Source: Gimesia sp. (GTDB lineage Bacteria; Planctomycetota; Planctomycetia; Planctomycetales; Planctomycetaceae). Taken from it: DNA of 64,000 nt. The position numbers and the translations under genes are program-made. Below are positions 18,416-29,200 of this stretch, piece after piece (position 1 is the first letter of the stretch; every line of letters begins with the position of its first letter). The notes beneath the pieces were generated by a model, which was not told the origin of the DNA, made no database searches, and worked only from the letters and a program-made list of their open reading frames with translations. The stretch covers positions 124,001-188,000 of the forward strand of contig NZ_JAVJSQ010000005.1 in assembly GCF_040219335.1 (NCBI RefSeq), given 5' to 3'.

Positions 18416-19816
18416 TCACTCGACCTGTTTGACGAGCTTGTTTACGGTTTCTGAAATGAGATCTTCCGTCTGTTCGGACCAGCGGTAAGCGGGGCGGCCG
18501 TATTCATACAGGTTTGAGCCCCCCTCGTAACCTCCTTCGAGCCAGACCCGTTTGGATGGGATGTAGGAGATCATGTCGTCAGCATATCCGCAGACCCAGG
18601 TGCCCGGGCCGAACTCGCGTTTGAAACGGAGTGAATAATCGACGACGGTTTCGGCGCCCATGCCAATCATGAGAGTTTCCTTACCCAGCCGCCAGGCATG
18701 AATCGGATAGGGATAGGCTGAGGGGAAGGTCTCTCCCTGATCCAGTTTTTTCAGGAGCCGTTTGGCCCACCTTTGTTTGATGGCACTTCCGCTTTTGGTA
18801 TCCGCTTCGAGGTCGGCGCGGGTGACGACTTTGAGGTAGGGGAGATCAACATAAGTGAAAGCGGTTTTTAAACCGGGGGAAACGTTCTGCAACGGCTGCT
18901 TTAAGGCTTCTTCGACGGCGACTGCCAGCATGTGTCCGTATTTTTCACAGAGCTCGACTTTCCGACGGGGGAGCGGGTTCTGATCACCGCCGCAGGTGTT
19001 GACGAACATGGCCAGCGTGCCGGGATGATTTTTTTCGATCTCCAGTTGTGCGAAGCCGGGATAGTCGCCACAGATTTTGGTGAAGCTGAGCGTCGTGGGA
19101 TGACAGGCATAGCCGAACAGGACGGCCGCGAGCTGGCCATCGGGGCGGGTGACGGTCAGGATGGGAACGTCGTGATCGACGGGGCCCACGAGTGCCTTGC
19201 CTGCTTTGAGCAGATTGGGAATGTCGGCTTCACGGTTGTTACGGCGATTGACGGCGAACGTAGTGTGTCCGTTGCCTTGCTTGAGTGTTGCGGGGGCGAG
19301 ATTATCGAGTGCCTCGCCGATCATGGCGACGGTTTTCTCGACCATACGATCCGTGTACTCGGCGACGGTTTTGTCCTGCTCCGGCGTGGTGGGATAGTAA
19401 TCGTAAAGGTCGTCTCCCAGTCGGGGCCCACAGTGATTATGCGAGAAGGTAAACATGATCTGGCGGCGTTCCAGGTCAAACTTCGTTTTAATTTTTTTGA
19501 AGACGCGATCGCTCATGCTTTTGGGGACGCCCTGGAAATCGCTGGTGATCAGCACGGCCCGCTCACCGCCTGGTGCTTCGAGTGCGAGGGCTTTCATCCA
19601 GATGTCATGCAGCTTGCCATCGGGGGCCCGTTTGGAGCCGTAGCCTGCCAGCCAGACATCGGTTTCGGGAGTGATTTTGGCCTTGGCTAAACCGGCGTGC
19701 CATTGTTCTGCAGCCGTGAGACTTGTCGTGCTCAGAAGAAACAGAACACTGAAGGCGAACAGAAACGAACGTCGGGGCAGGTGGAGTGTGCGGGAGAGCA
19801 AGGTCAGGCCGGGCAT
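18416..19816 (-). CDS. Secreted neutral/alkaline ceramidase-like protein
   Basis: 466 aa from ATG 19816, chosen because a clear signal peptide follows (LFAFSVLFLLSTTSLTAAEQ); the open frame runs further upstream without features. The body matches the N-terminal domain of neutral/alkaline non-lysosomal ceramidases: GLAKAKITPETDVWLAGYG, the His cluster in TFSHNHCGPR at 124-131 and NTCGGDQNP. Planctomycete relatives usually lack the C-terminal domain of true ceramidases, as here, so amide hydrolysis of a lipid is possible but unproven. It converges on the aldolase gene with 22 bp between stops. Confidence 0.85.
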   Translation of the reverse strand: MPGLTLLSRTLHLPRRSFLFAFSVLFLLSTTSLTAAEQWHAGLAKAKITPETDVWLAGYGSKRAPDGKLHDIWMKALALEAPGGERAVLITSDFQGVPKSMSDRVFKKIKTKFDLERRQIMFTFSHNHCGPRLGDDLYDYYPTTPEQDKTVAEYTDRMVEKTVAMIGEALDNLAPATLKQGNGHTTFAVNRRNNREADIPNLLKAGKALVGPVDHDVPILTVTRPDGQLAAVLFGYACHPTTLSFTKICGDYPGFAQLEIEKNHPGTLAMFVNTCGGDQNPLPRRKVELCEKYGHMLAVAVEEALKQPLQNVSPGLKTAFTYVDLPYLKVVTRADLEADTKSGSAIKQRWAKRLLKKLDQGETFPSAYPYPIHAWRLGKETLMIGMGAETVVDYSLRFKREFGPGTWVCGYADDMISYIPSKRVWLEGGYEGGSNLYEYGRPAYRWSEQTEDLISETVNKLVKQVE

Positions 19817-20002
19817 GGTGCTGCTTTCTGTGTGCGTGAAACAGGAGCTCTTCGTGAATCGATTAAATTCTAATGTATGTTTATAAATTGTAAATCGCAA
19901 GGGGATTCGAAGGATCAGAGCGAATGAGGTCGCCAGAAGCATCTGTAAAGAAAATAATGCTGGGACTGGGAGGACGCGCGTTGAGAGGCGTGTGAGAGAA
20001 CG

Positions 20003-21508
20003 TCAGCGCGTGACGGAGGTCGACTTGCGGGCGAGTCGCGCGGCGATCTGAGGAATCAGAACGTTGCGGTCAATCGGCTTGGTCAGGCAGTCATCAAAGC
20101 CGACGCTCAGGCAGCGTTCGAGTTCGCCCGTGAGTGCATGCGCGGTGAGTGCGACGATGGGACCGGTGTAACCTGCGTCGCGGAGGGCAATGGTCGCCTG
20201 GTAGCCGTCGAGGACGGGCATCTGCAGATCCATCAGGATCAGGTCGAAAGGGGATTCCGATTGCAGGGCCATGTCGACACCCTGCTGTCCGTTCGCGGCA
20301 ATCGTGATCTCGGCACCAGCACGGTTGAGCAGGAAGCGGATCAGCCGCTGGTTGTCGAGGTTGTCTTCCACCACCAGAATGCGCCCCTGCAGTCTACTGT
20401 TGGCAGAGAAAGAGCGGGGATCGGGTAGATCGAGTTCTCCTGCCTCCTGTGAAGACAGCATGCGGACCTGAGTCAACGGGCCGGTGGCGATCGCAAAAGT
20501 GAATTCGCTGTGCTCTGAGGCATCCTGTTCCAGGCGGATTTCGCCCTGCAGGAGTTCTGCAATGCGGCTGATGATCGTAAAACCTGAGCCTGCTTTGCTG
20601 CGCTTGCCTGTCGGCGTTGCGGCTGCCTGACGAAAAGGTTGAAAGACGTGCTGGCGCTGATCGGTGGGAATACCCATGCCGGTGTCGCTGACACGGAAGC
20701 AGAAGGCCTGCTGTGACGGCTCGCAACTGAGTGTGAGTCGGATGTGTCCCTCGGTGGTCAGTTTGAGTGCATTGGTCAACAGGTTGACCAGCGCCTGTTT
20801 CAGGAGTGTGGGATCGGTTTGTATGGTTTCCGGAACAGTGCCTTCGATTTCCAGATGAATCGTATTATTCAACGCGCGGGCCTGTTCGGATAACTGGTCG
20901 ACGACTTCGCGTCCGATCTGGATGGGATTGACCTGCAACTGTTCGATTTCGAGAAGTCCCGATTCCAGCCGGGAGAGTTCCAGGATTTCATTGATGACAT
21001 CCAGCAGGTAGTTGCTGTTACGCCGGATGGTTTTGACGGCTCGATTCTGATCTTCATCCGAAAGGGCTTCGTTCTGCAACAGTTCCGTGAAACCCAGGAT
21101 GGCGGTCATCGGCGTACGGATTTCATGACTCATGTAAGCCAGGAATTCGCAGCGGGCGCGTGTTGCAGCGGCAGCGACTGCTTGTGCCTGCTTCAGTTCT
21201 TTACGCGTCGCCTGCAGTTCCCGACGCAACCGGGCCGTCTCTGTTTCCTCTGTAGTGGATGCATCCGGGTGGGGCTGTTGAGGGACGACTGGCAGGCGGG
21301 AGGGCACGGGGTTGTTTTGAGGAGCGAAGGCCTCGCGGAATGTCTCCCGCACCGACTCTTCGAGTCTGTTGAGGATCTGCGAGACTTGAGTGTGTGATAA
21401 ATCGGGTCTAGGCATTCCCGCGTGACTCCACTGGTTGAGCGAGCGGGCCAGTACCGCTGCCGCATCAAGCTCTCTGAAGTTTGAGATCCTGATGCATGTC
21501 TTTTTCAA
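20003..21508 (-). CDS. Soluble hybrid histidine kinase with C-terminal receiver
   Basis: 501 aa if it starts at TTG 21508; ATG 21415 would give 470 aa. The extra 31 residues look coding. There is no membrane segment and no recognised sensor domain, only a coiled-coil-like stretch around 85-115. HisKA H-box with His128 in YMSHEIRTPM, HATPase with N-box N246, G1 DTGMGIP at 275 and a G2 GSGF near 308. A receiver domain follows with acidic pair 381-382, phosphoacceptor Asp427 in LMDLQMP and Lys477. Phosphate probably passes from His128 to Asp427 and then to an unlinked phosphotransfer protein. No response regulator is adjacent. Confidence 0.93.
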   Translation of the reverse strand: MKKTCIRISNFRELDAAAVLARSLNQWSHAGMPRPDLSHTQVSQILNRLEESVRETFREAFAPQNNPVPSRLPVVPQQPHPDASTTEETETARLRRELQATRKELKQAQAVAAAATRARCEFLAYMSHEIRTPMTAILGFTELLQNEALSDEDQNRAVKTIRRNSNYLLDVINEILELSRLESGLLEIEQLQVNPIQIGREVVDQLSEQARALNNTIHLEIEGTVPETIQTDPTLLKQALVNLLTNALKLTTEGHIRLTLSCEPSQQAFCFRVSDTGMGIPTDQRQHVFQPFRQAAATPTGKRSKAGSGFTIISRIAELLQGEIRLEQDASEHSEFTFAIATGPLTQVRMLSSQEAGELDLPDPRSFSANSRLQGRILVVEDNLDNQRLIRFLLNRAGAEITIAANGQQGVDMALQSESPFDLILMDLQMPVLDGYQATIALRDAGYTGPIVALTAHALTGELERCLSVGFDDCLTKPIDRNVLIPQIAARLARKSTSVTR

Positions 21509-22160
21509 AACGGTTTGAATGTCAGGGTTTCTTCGTTATCGGTCGTCGTTGGTCAGGCGCGAACCTGATTTTTCAGAGTCTGAGAGACACACAGGGATTT
21601 AAGGGAAAAACCTGTTACTTCAGTGAGTGGTTTCCAGCAGCCTGATCGCCTTGACCGATTCTGGCTGCTTTTGATCGAAGGTGACTGAATGTAGTGTCCG
21701 AATGGACCGTTTTGCACATCTTTGGAATGCAGATTCAGAGGAAGTTTTCTGACTTTGATTTTATGAATCGAATCGAAATCAACGTAATAAGTCTGCAGGA
21801 AATATTCAGCGTGAGCAGGGAGGAGATTCAATTCAAACTGATTTCTGATTAGTAAAGGAAGTTGTTAATTGTCTGTAAGTGGTGAATGTGTGGTGAACAT
21901 CGACTGTTTTTTATGAATTCCGGTTCGAATTAAAGGATGTATAGATTGCCCACGCGTCAAGTTTACATAAAATTCACATGGCTTTTACGAAGAATACATT
22001 CTTCGAGATCTTCTGAGTGCGTCGGTTTTCCAACGATACCCGCCTCTCTCCGATCACGGTTCCTCCCCGGGTGAAGCGCTCATATCGAACCATTATTCTA
22101 TCATTCCGTACTGCCCGGTACGGATTCATCACAATCTTAACAGTGTAAGGGGTCCAAACT
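21509..22160. other. 652-bp intergenic region, leader of the DUF1559 gene at 22161
   Basis: No convincing gene. A 92-codon minus-strand open frame at 21553-21831 has no family resemblance or ribosome site. Near the downstream gene a hairpin, TCCGTAC/GTACGGA with a 6-nt loop, lies at 22105-22124, about 36 bp before the ATG. The stretch 21880-21980 is AT-rich and is the probable promoter area. Confidence 0.45.
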
Positions 22161-23129
22161 ATGCACTCAAAGATGCAAACAAAACGAGGTTTTACTTTGA
22201 TTGAATTGCTGGTGGTCATTGCGATCATCGCGATTCTGATCGCGCTCTTACTGCCCGCGGTGCAACAGGCACGCGAGGCTGCTCGCCGCAGTACCTGCAA
22301 GAATAATCTGAAGCAGCTCGGACTGGCGATGCACAACTATCACGATACGCACCGCACATTCCCTCCGGGAGCCGTCTGGTATGGTATCGGTTCCGCTCCG
22401 GAAGATGGACGTCACGCTGACTGGGGGACGACCTGGGTGGTTCAGATTCTGCCGTTCATGGATCAGGCCAACCTGTACAACAATTACAACATGTCTCTGA
22501 AGGCCCGCAGTGCGAATGCAAGTTCCACAGACAGTGTACTGCGAGCCAAGATTCCCAGCCTGATTTGTCCTTCTCAGCCGGGCGTGGATCGTTCCAACCT
22601 GACCCAGGACTTCAATGGATTTTCTAAGATCACTTATGCTGCCTCTGTCGGAGCCGGATCAACGATGACCCGTTCGGACTACACGAACCCGAACCGCCGT
22701 GGCTTTTTCAGTGCAGTTGCCCAGAATGGTGCCAAAATCCGCGACGTCACCGATGGTTCGTCCAACTCAATCATGTTGAGCGAAATTGTGGTTGGCATCA
22801 GCACTGGTGACGATAAAGGCGCCTGGGGCTGGTGTACCGGGGCTCTGTTCGCAGGACGGAACAACAACGGGATTCTGACCCCCAACGCGAAAGTTTACGA
22901 CGCGACTCCTTATTCCGCTAACAACACTTCCGATAACAACTTTAACCGTCGGAATAATCCCGACCGAACCGGGACTCTTTCCGGCCAGGCGGCACGCAGT
23001 TTCCATGTCGGTGGCGTACATGCTACAATGGGAGACGGTGCTGTGCGTTTCCTTTCAGAAAACATCGATCAGACGACTTACCTGAATCTGCTGTCGATTG
23101 CAGATGGTAACGTAGTTGGTGAATTCTAA
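22161..23129 (+). CDS. DUF1559 prepilin-like protein
   Basis: 322 aa. Short leader, then [20 protein letters not shown] and the [20 protein letters not shown] block. The C-terminal motif reads H-V-G-G-V-H-A-T-M-G-D-G followed by [11 protein letters not shown], and the protein ends VVGEF. It is the only one of the four copies on the plus strand with a strong rho-independent terminator directly behind it (23159-23195). A small lipoprotein gene follows that terminator. Confidence 0.95.
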   Translation: MHSKMQTKRGFTLIELLVVIAIIAILIALLLPAVQQAREAARRSTCKNNLKQLGLAMHNYHDTHRTFPPGAVWYGIGSAPEDGRHADWGTTWVVQILPFMDQANLYNNYNMSLKARSANASSTDSVLRAKIPSLICPSQPGVDRSNLTQDFNGFSKITYAASVGAGSTMTRSDYTNPNRRGFFSAVAQNGAKIRDVTDGSSNSIMLSEIVVGISTGDDKGAWGWCTGALFAGRNNNGILTPNAKVYDATPYSANNTSDNNFNRRNNPDRTGTLSGQAARSFHVGGVHATMGDGAVRFLSENIDQTTYLNLLSIADGNVVGEF

Positions 23130-23158
23130 ACGATTCGCGATCACGAATTCGTAAACAC

Positions 23159-23195
23159 AAACAGCTCCAATGAATTTAATTGGAGCTGTTTTTTT
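23159..23195 (+). terminator. Rho-independent terminator after DUF1559 gene
   Basis: A perfect 13-bp stem (AAACAGCTCCAAT at 23159-23171 with its complement at 23179-23191), a 7-nt loop and a run of seven T. It begins 29 bp after the DUF1559 stop and lies 27 bp before the next start, so it could reduce rather than abolish readthrough into the lipoprotein gene. Confidence 0.93.
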
Positions 23196-23221
23196 AATTC
23201 AGATGACAAAGGCTTAGACAA

Positions 23222-23611
23222 ATGAAAATCAGTATTGGTATCGGCAGACAACTGCTCTGCTGCCTGGCATTGTTTCTCTTCACTGTATCGCTCGCAGGCT
23301 GTGGTGGTCCGCCCTCTACGCCTCCTCCCAGCGATACGGAAAAAAGCGAAATGGTGCAGAAATCCATTGATGAATTCATTGCCTCTGCCAAAAAACAGCC
23401 CAAAGCGGCGGCACAGAAACTGTCGATTCTGATGGAATCGCTGGAATCGTATGCTACCGAATTCGAAGGCCCTTACATCGAGTTGCGGGACGAAGCAAAG
23501 AAACTGCAGGAGCTGTATCAGAGTTCTGCAGCGAAAGATAAGATCGCAGCCCAACTGGAGGTGCTCAAGCAGAAGGCGAGCTCACTCTCTGGTGGAGGGG
23601 CTGCTGAGTAA
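23222..23611 (+). CDS. Small lipoprotein with helical body
   Basis: 129 aa. The leader ends in the lipobox L-A-G-C-G, followed by a Pro-rich linker (GGPPSTPPPS). The mature part is predicted to be mostly helical (SEMVQKSIDEFIASAKK, QKLSILMESLESYATEF) and ends in GGGAAE. It resembles no family I recognise and differs from the beta-type lipoproteins at 13718 and 30528. It lies downstream of a DUF1559 gene and is closed by its own terminator. Confidence 0.85.
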   Translation: MKISIGIGRQLLCCLALFLFTVSLAGCGGPPSTPPPSDTEKSEMVQKSIDEFIASAKKQPKAAAQKLSILMESLESYATEFEGPYIELRDEAKKLQELYQSSAAKDKIAAQLEVLKQKASSLSGGGAAE

Positions 23612-23641
23612 TCGGCATTTGATGTGAAATCAAACAGACTG

Positions 23642-23690
23642 ATCCGCTGATCGCATTCTGGAGACAGAGATGTGATCAGCGGATTTTTTT
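23642..23690 (+). terminator. Rho-independent terminator after lipoprotein gene
   Basis: An 11-bp stem, ATCCGCTGATC at 23642-23652 with GATCAGCGGAT at 23674-23684, a 21-nt loop and a run of seven T. It separates the lipoprotein gene from the convergent EF-hand gene ending at 23695. Confidence 0.88.
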
Positions 23691-23694
23691 ACGT

Positions 23695-24804
23695 CTATTT
23701 GATGGTCAGAGATTTAAGGCTGCCGTTCTGTGAAAAATCCGGTCCGAACTGGAGAGCTGCCGTGATCTGCAGATCGGGATAGCCAGCGACGGAAATCCGT
23801 GGCGGCGTTGTATAGCCGGAGCCGGCGCGCGTGATTTTGAAACCAGTCACCTTACCATCTTTGATGACGGCGGTTGCTGTCGCGGGCGTTCGTTTCCAGA
23901 CTTCTCCGTTGTGGGGTTGATAGCGGTAGTAGTTGGAGACTTCGTCCAGTCGCTCATTGGTGATGCCGTATTTTCCCAGGGCCGCCAGCAGGACCTCTTT
24001 GTTGGCGCGGGCCCGGGATTCCGTGGGGGCACCGTTGCGGGCCAGACGGACGTTGCTGAATGCATCTCGAAAGACCTGGGGCTCGACACCCAGGGCAGCA
24101 GCGATCAGGTTCACAGGGCGACCATGATCGCGGGGATCGGTTTCGTAGCCTCCCTCGATGATTACGGTGCCTGCGGGGACGTTCTCGGAAACAGCAGGGG
24201 GAAGTGGCGCGTCAATGTGATCACGATCGGGACGGGGCGGGCGCGGAGAATTCTCGCGTGGGAAATTTTCTCGTGGGGAATTTTCTCTGGGCGGACCGTG
24301 GTGAGGGCGTCCTTCGTGATGGTTGCGATCGGAGGACGGACCCGGGCGACCTTGCTCGCGACGGTCACGTTCATGTCGATCATGTCCGTGGCGCGGGCGG
24401 TCATGATGGGCGTCTGGTCGTTCTCCCCGCTGCGGGGGGCCATGATGTCCGGGACGTTCTGCATGTTGATGTCTGCCGCGCTCCATGGGGGGCGGTCCGT
24501 GACGATCATCGCGTCGATGTCCCTGATCTTCTAGAGGGCGGGGAGGACGGGGAAGTTCTTCCCGGGTCAGGCTGCCATCCTGATCGCGGTCGAGATTCTT
24601 GAGGGCGACTGCGGACTGATCCATTTCGTTGGTGGAGATGCGGCCATCCTGGTCGGTATCGAACAGGACCATAAAGGGATCGGGGGGAGGACCTCCCGGG
24701 CAATGACAGTCACGATCTCCTCTGCCACGTGGATGTTGAGATGAGACGCCCGTAGTAATTAATCCCGCGACAGCGACAAACGCAATGAGGTATTTCATCA
24801 GCAT
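23695..24804 (-). CDS. Secreted EF-hand protein with His/Arg/Pro-rich low-complexity region
   Basis: About 369 aa from ATG 24804 (or 24798). After a signal peptide come two canonical EF-hand loops, DTDQDGRISTNE and DRDQDGSLTREE, at about residues 49-82, so calcium binding is likely. Residues about 85-200 are a highly charged repeat-like region dominated by His, Arg, Asp, Gly and Pro (HHGPP, RHGHDRHER and similar), which could bind metals. The C-terminal part is folded and ends in a segment with ATATAVIKDGKVTGFKITRAG and GYTTPPRISV, reminiscent of repeated beta motifs in other planctomycete surface proteins. Function unknown. Confidence 0.82.
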   Translation of the reverse strand: MLMKYLIAFVAVAGLITTGVSSQHPRGRGDRDCHCPGGPPPDPFMVLFDTDQDGRISTNEMDQSAVALKNLDRDQDGSLTREELPRPPRPLEDQGHRRDDRHGPPPMERGRHQHAERPGHHGPPQRGERPDAHHDRPRHGHDRHERDRREQGRPGPSSDRNHHEGRPHHGPPRENSPRENFPRENSPRPPRPDRDHIDAPLPPAVSENVPAGTVIIEGGYETDPRDHGRPVNLIAAALGVEPQVFRDAFSNVRLARNGAPTESRARANKEVLLAALGKYGITNERLDEVSNYYRYQPHNGEVWKRTPATATAVIKDGKVTGFKITRAGSGYTTPPRISVAGYPDLQITAALQFGPDFSQNGSLKSLTIK

Positions 24805-25050
24805 GGCTCTCCCGTTATGAGTGAAGGGACTCAATTCAGCACGATTTCAGCAATCACTGCAACGGAATTGCATAGAAAACGGCCCGATGCAGGAATTAAC
24901 GGAGCGGTGGGGAGATGACTACCGATTTTTTCGAAGGAAATGAAATTAATGGAAGGAGTGTGAACTTCGTGGCAGGTGGAGCCCTCTTGAAAGAGTGATT
25001 CAACTGACTGAGATTTAAGTCGATCAAAATTTGTGTAGAAGCGCCCTGAT

Positions 25051-26217
25051 ATGGAAAAAGAACGTCTGGAATGGTTGAAACAGGTCGAGGACTGGCTGTT
25101 GACGGAGGAAGCTCAATGTGGACAGGATGCGCTGGTCGAAAGAGAGAGATTGTTTGTGGCATTGAAAACCCTCAATTACGAGTGGGATTACCTTCTCGAT
25201 GCTTACGGATCGGCAAGTGAAGTACCTGTCCTATTATTGAAGTTAACCAGCGATAATCCCGAGGTCCGTGAGAGAGCCATTTTAACGCTCTATACGACCG
25301 TCTTTCATCAAGGGATGAGGACCCTGTCCGCAGTTTATGTTGTGTCTTTTCTGTTTTATTTACTGCTATCAGAGAAGGTTCACTCGAAAGAGGAGATCAT
25401 TGATTATCTGGTCCGCCTGGCGATTGGATACCCGGAAGAGTCACTGCCTGAGGGGGTGGATCCGGCTGCGATGCGGCAGGCTGCAGATGATGCTGAACAG
25501 GGTATGACTCGCGAGCAGCGTGGTGCCTATCTATATGAATATTACAGCCTACGGGTTGAAGTCCAATGTTATCAGGAAGTATTCAGGCAACTGGATATCC
25601 TGATGCCACTTACACATGATCCTGATCCCAAAATCAGGAAGAGCGCCATTTTTGCGCTGGCCTGGTTTCCGGAACAGGCTGAGCAGTCTCTCATCCATAT
25701 TCTGGATCAACTGGAATCGGAAACGGAAGATGCTGCGGTTGCCAATGCAATTCTGGCTGCCGGGTTACTGATCTTTCAGGCAGGGCTCAGCCCTGAGCTG
25801 TTGAAACTGGAGAAGTATCGAGGCGAAGCATTCGGTCCACTGGTGCGGATGGCCGTTGCCATTGTTCAGGGGCGATTCTCTCTGAACAGGGAGTCTATCG
25901 ATCTCCTCTTAGCTTCATTATGCGAAGCAGATCAGCTTAATCAATTTCATCGGGAAGACATCCAGTTTTATGATGGCTGGTTTGTAAGCTACGTCATCGA
26001 GATCCTGACCTGTGGTACTGTTGATTCTCAGAAAGAGGTCGTCCTGTCGCTGTGTGATCGAATCGGTACATACCAGAAGATTGAATCGAGTTCAGTTCGG
26101 TATGCCATCCTCGATTTGTTGAATCAAGTACAGGATGACGTCTATTCTGAAAATATAAATCTCCTGGTGGCATGTGGCTTTCCCGAACAGAAAGCAGATC
26201 TGTTTAAATTAAACTGA
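25051..26217 (+). CDS. HEAT-like repeat protein, function unknown
   Basis: 388 aa, no signal peptide. Helical pairs of HEAT type are visible, for example TSDNPEVRERAILTLYTT near 70 and THDPDPKIRKSAIFALAWF near 195, followed by QLESETEDAAVANAILAAG. The base composition is more AT-rich than in neighbouring genes and codon use is less biased, which may mean a more recent arrival. Such scaffolds mediate protein contacts; proteins of this general type can be immunity or adaptor proteins, but nothing here identifies a partner. The neighbours are an EF-hand protein and a large propeller protein, both on the other strand. Confidence 0.75.
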   Translation: MEKERLEWLKQVEDWLLTEEAQCGQDALVERERLFVALKTLNYEWDYLLDAYGSASEVPVLLLKLTSDNPEVRERAILTLYTTVFHQGMRTLSAVYVVSFLFYLLLSEKVHSKEEIIDYLVRLAIGYPEESLPEGVDPAAMRQAADDAEQGMTREQRGAYLYEYYSLRVEVQCYQEVFRQLDILMPLTHDPDPKIRKSAIFALAWFPEQAEQSLIHILDQLESETEDAAVANAILAAGLLIFQAGLSPELLKLEKYRGEAFGPLVRMAVAIVQGRFSLNRESIDLLLASLCEADQLNQFHREDIQFYDGWFVSYVIEILTCGTVDSQKEVVLSLCDRIGTYQKIESSSVRYAILDLLNQVQDDVYSENINLLVACGFPEQKADLFKLN

Positions 26218-26240
26218 ACTGGAAGTAGTCCGGGCAAAAT

Positions 26241-29200
26241 TCATTCACTGCCTTCCAGAGCGAACCAGGCCTGCATCTGGTAGGAGCAGTTACACTGGGA
26301 CGAGCCGTCGGGAACGAGGACCAGGCCGCCGGCCGGGATGGCGTTGATGTAACAACCCAGGCGGATGCCGCCGAAGTTTTCGACGCCGGCTTTGCGGGTC
26401 AGGTCGACGTACCCGAGTGTGGCGGAGCGGAAGACCATCAGGTGTTTGCTGGCAGAGATCTGGCCGCAGCCATAGGAGCGTTCGAAGCTGAAGGAGATCG
26501 GTTTTCCGGTCTTCAGTTCCCAGGCACCTCCCTGGGCAAAGATTTTGTCGCCGTTGATGATCGGATGCGATTGATACTCGGCTGCGATATCCCAGATCCG
26601 TTTTCCCGTTTTGGCATCGACGGCAGCGAGTCGCCCGCCGACTTCGGAAGGGAGTCGGAAGAATTTGTGCCGGATGCCCTGGTAGAACATCAGCAGGATG
26701 TCGTGGTCTGCGGAGAGTGCCAGCTGGGTGCCGAAGATTTCCTGATCGTCTTCCCAGAGGTCAGCCCCGGTTTTGGCCTGGAAGGCTTTCAACTTGCCCT
26801 TGCGGTGTGCGTCTTCCGGAGAGGGAGGGTTGGGGCGACCGTTGCGGCGGGCCTGTTTGACGTGGTCCGCTTTGGCGATTTCCCGATCGACGAGAAAGAC
26901 GCTGTTGTTGCCAATGGTGATTGCGTTGTTGCGGATCGAGTACTCAGGCTGGTAGGTCCAGAGAATGTTCCCGGTTTTGGCATCGGCGGCGAAAAACAGA
27001 ACCGATTCATTACGGAGGCTGATGCCTTCATAGCGGGGACTGGTGTGATGCGCGTCATTGCTTACGGTGCCATAGATCACGCCGTCATGGTACGCGAGAT
27101 AGCCCCAGTTCTGGTTCGGATCGTCGCGACTGACGGGAGTGGAGATCTTGCGGACCAGCTTCCCGGTCTTCAGTTCGATCTGATGGCAGAAGGTGTCTTT
27201 GTAGACGAAGGCATAGTCGCCCCCGAGGCAGAAGTTGCTGCCGACCTCGGCCGTGCTGACATCATGATGAATGCCATTCATGTCGGTCAGGTTGTTTCTG
27301 AGCTGATATTTCCAGAGCGTATGCCCGTTATAGGCGTCGAGTCCACACAGACCGTGCAGACCGCCGACGACCATGACGCCGCGACTCACGAGTGGGGCAG
27401 GGCCCTGTCCGTGCCGGTTGGGGATCTGGAAGTCGACATCGCGATACCAGTACATGCGGAGCGGCCCTTTGACGATTTCATCTTTGGAATTCACCGTATT
27501 CGTGGAATCAGAGTACTGGTGTGTCCAACTGCCGGCCCCTTTGAGATCGTCTTTGGTTTCCAGCTGCAGGTTCTCAACGGAACCCCAGCAGAGCTGACCG
27601 CCGAAAGGACGTTGAATCCGACGGGCTTCTTTGAGGAGAGCCGGAGAGACATCCTGATTCAGCGCAGCCGAGCAGATGACGAGGTTCGCGAAGTTCTTTG
27701 AATAAGGGACCTGTTTGGGATCAGCCAGGTGCACGGCGACCCTCGAACCGTAGAGACCCGCTTCCGCGAGGCGTTCACGGGCCTGCTGGGCTTGGTCTGG
27801 ATCCGCCATGACGACGTAAATCTGAAAGTCGGACTGGCGGGCCAGTTCGAGGGCGAGGTCCGCGTTGGTAGCGCCCAGGTCGACACAAATTCCGGTGGAG
27901 ACGTTGGTCTTCTCACAGATGGCTTGGGCTGCCTGCTGGTAGAGTGGGCTGGTGGTGACGGGCGATTGTGGCTGTGCTTCGACCGTTTCCGGTGGCTGTG
28001 CGTTGGCGAAACAACAGATGACTCCCTGATCGGTGCTGGCAATGAGGCATTCATCAGAGGCAGCCAGGCCACGGACGGTGCCTTCGATTTCATGCGACCA
28101 CCAGGTATTGGCCTGGCCTTTGAAGTCGACGCCGGTGACCTTGTTGTGCGAACCACAGTACGCGTCATTGCCGGCGATGATGACATCGGTGATCGTATAA
28201 TTCAGGGGGATGAGTCGTTTTTCTTTGAGGCTTCTGATCGAGATCGGCTTGCCTTTGCGGTCATTGGTTTTGGTGTCGATCCATGTGCTGTAAACGAGTG
28301 ACTGTCCACTGCCGCGGAGAACGCCCTGGGGAGTCGCCGCGATGGGGCCGGTTCCGGTCTGTTGTGACAGGTCGCCTGTCAGCTGGTCGAACAGGCAGCC
28401 CGCGTTCGCGAAGAACCGGTCAGCCAGCATGACTTCCGAGCCGCCGCGCTGCTGATTTTTCTGCAGATGGTAATAGCGAAATTCGCCGGTCGCCCGATCA
28501 AAGGCGGCGGGGACGGCGCGTCCGGTGGGCATGAAGATCTGGTCCTGGCTGGCAGCGAGATAGCCTTGTGATGAGACGCCGCTTTTGGCACTCGCACCGC
28601 CGTGCGGCTGATTCATGAGGCGTTGCCCGGAGTTCTGATTGCTCCAGGTAACGTTGCCGGTTTCCGCGTCGAGGGCATACAGGTAAACGCCATCGGAGGG
28701 CCAGACCCCGGCTGCAAAATAGACCTGATCCCCGAGGACGACCGGGCCGCCTCGGGCCGGCCAGTGTGAGATCAGTCGATCGTTACCCATAATGAATTTT
28801 CGTTCGGGGCCGCCCCGTTTTTTCCAGAGCAGCGAACCGTCTTCAACATTCAATGCATACAGGCAGCCATCATCGCTGGCGACGAAGACACGATCTTTCC
28901 AGGCAGCGGGAGCAAAGCGAATTGGCCCTTCTGTAAAGAATTTCCATTTGAGCTGACCGCTTTTGAGATCGAGGGCGTACAACTGGTCGTCGGTAGAACT
29001 GCCGAAGAGGACCGTCTGTTTGACCACGATGGGCTGAAAGACTTCGTCAAAGGTAATGCGGGTATGCGTGGGCCAGGCGGGAGTGGGGGGCTGGGGAGTG
29101 CGAAACGTCCACTGCAGCTCCATGCGATTGGGTAGAGGTTCCTCTGTCGATCCGCTGCGGGCGGCATCACCGCGATACTGGGGCCAGTCGGCGAGAATGA

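Noticed and set aside
21553-21831. 92-codon minus-strand frame upstream of the histidine kinase
   Set aside because: No ribosome site, no recognisable domain and no hydrophobic or repeat pattern; left as intergenic.
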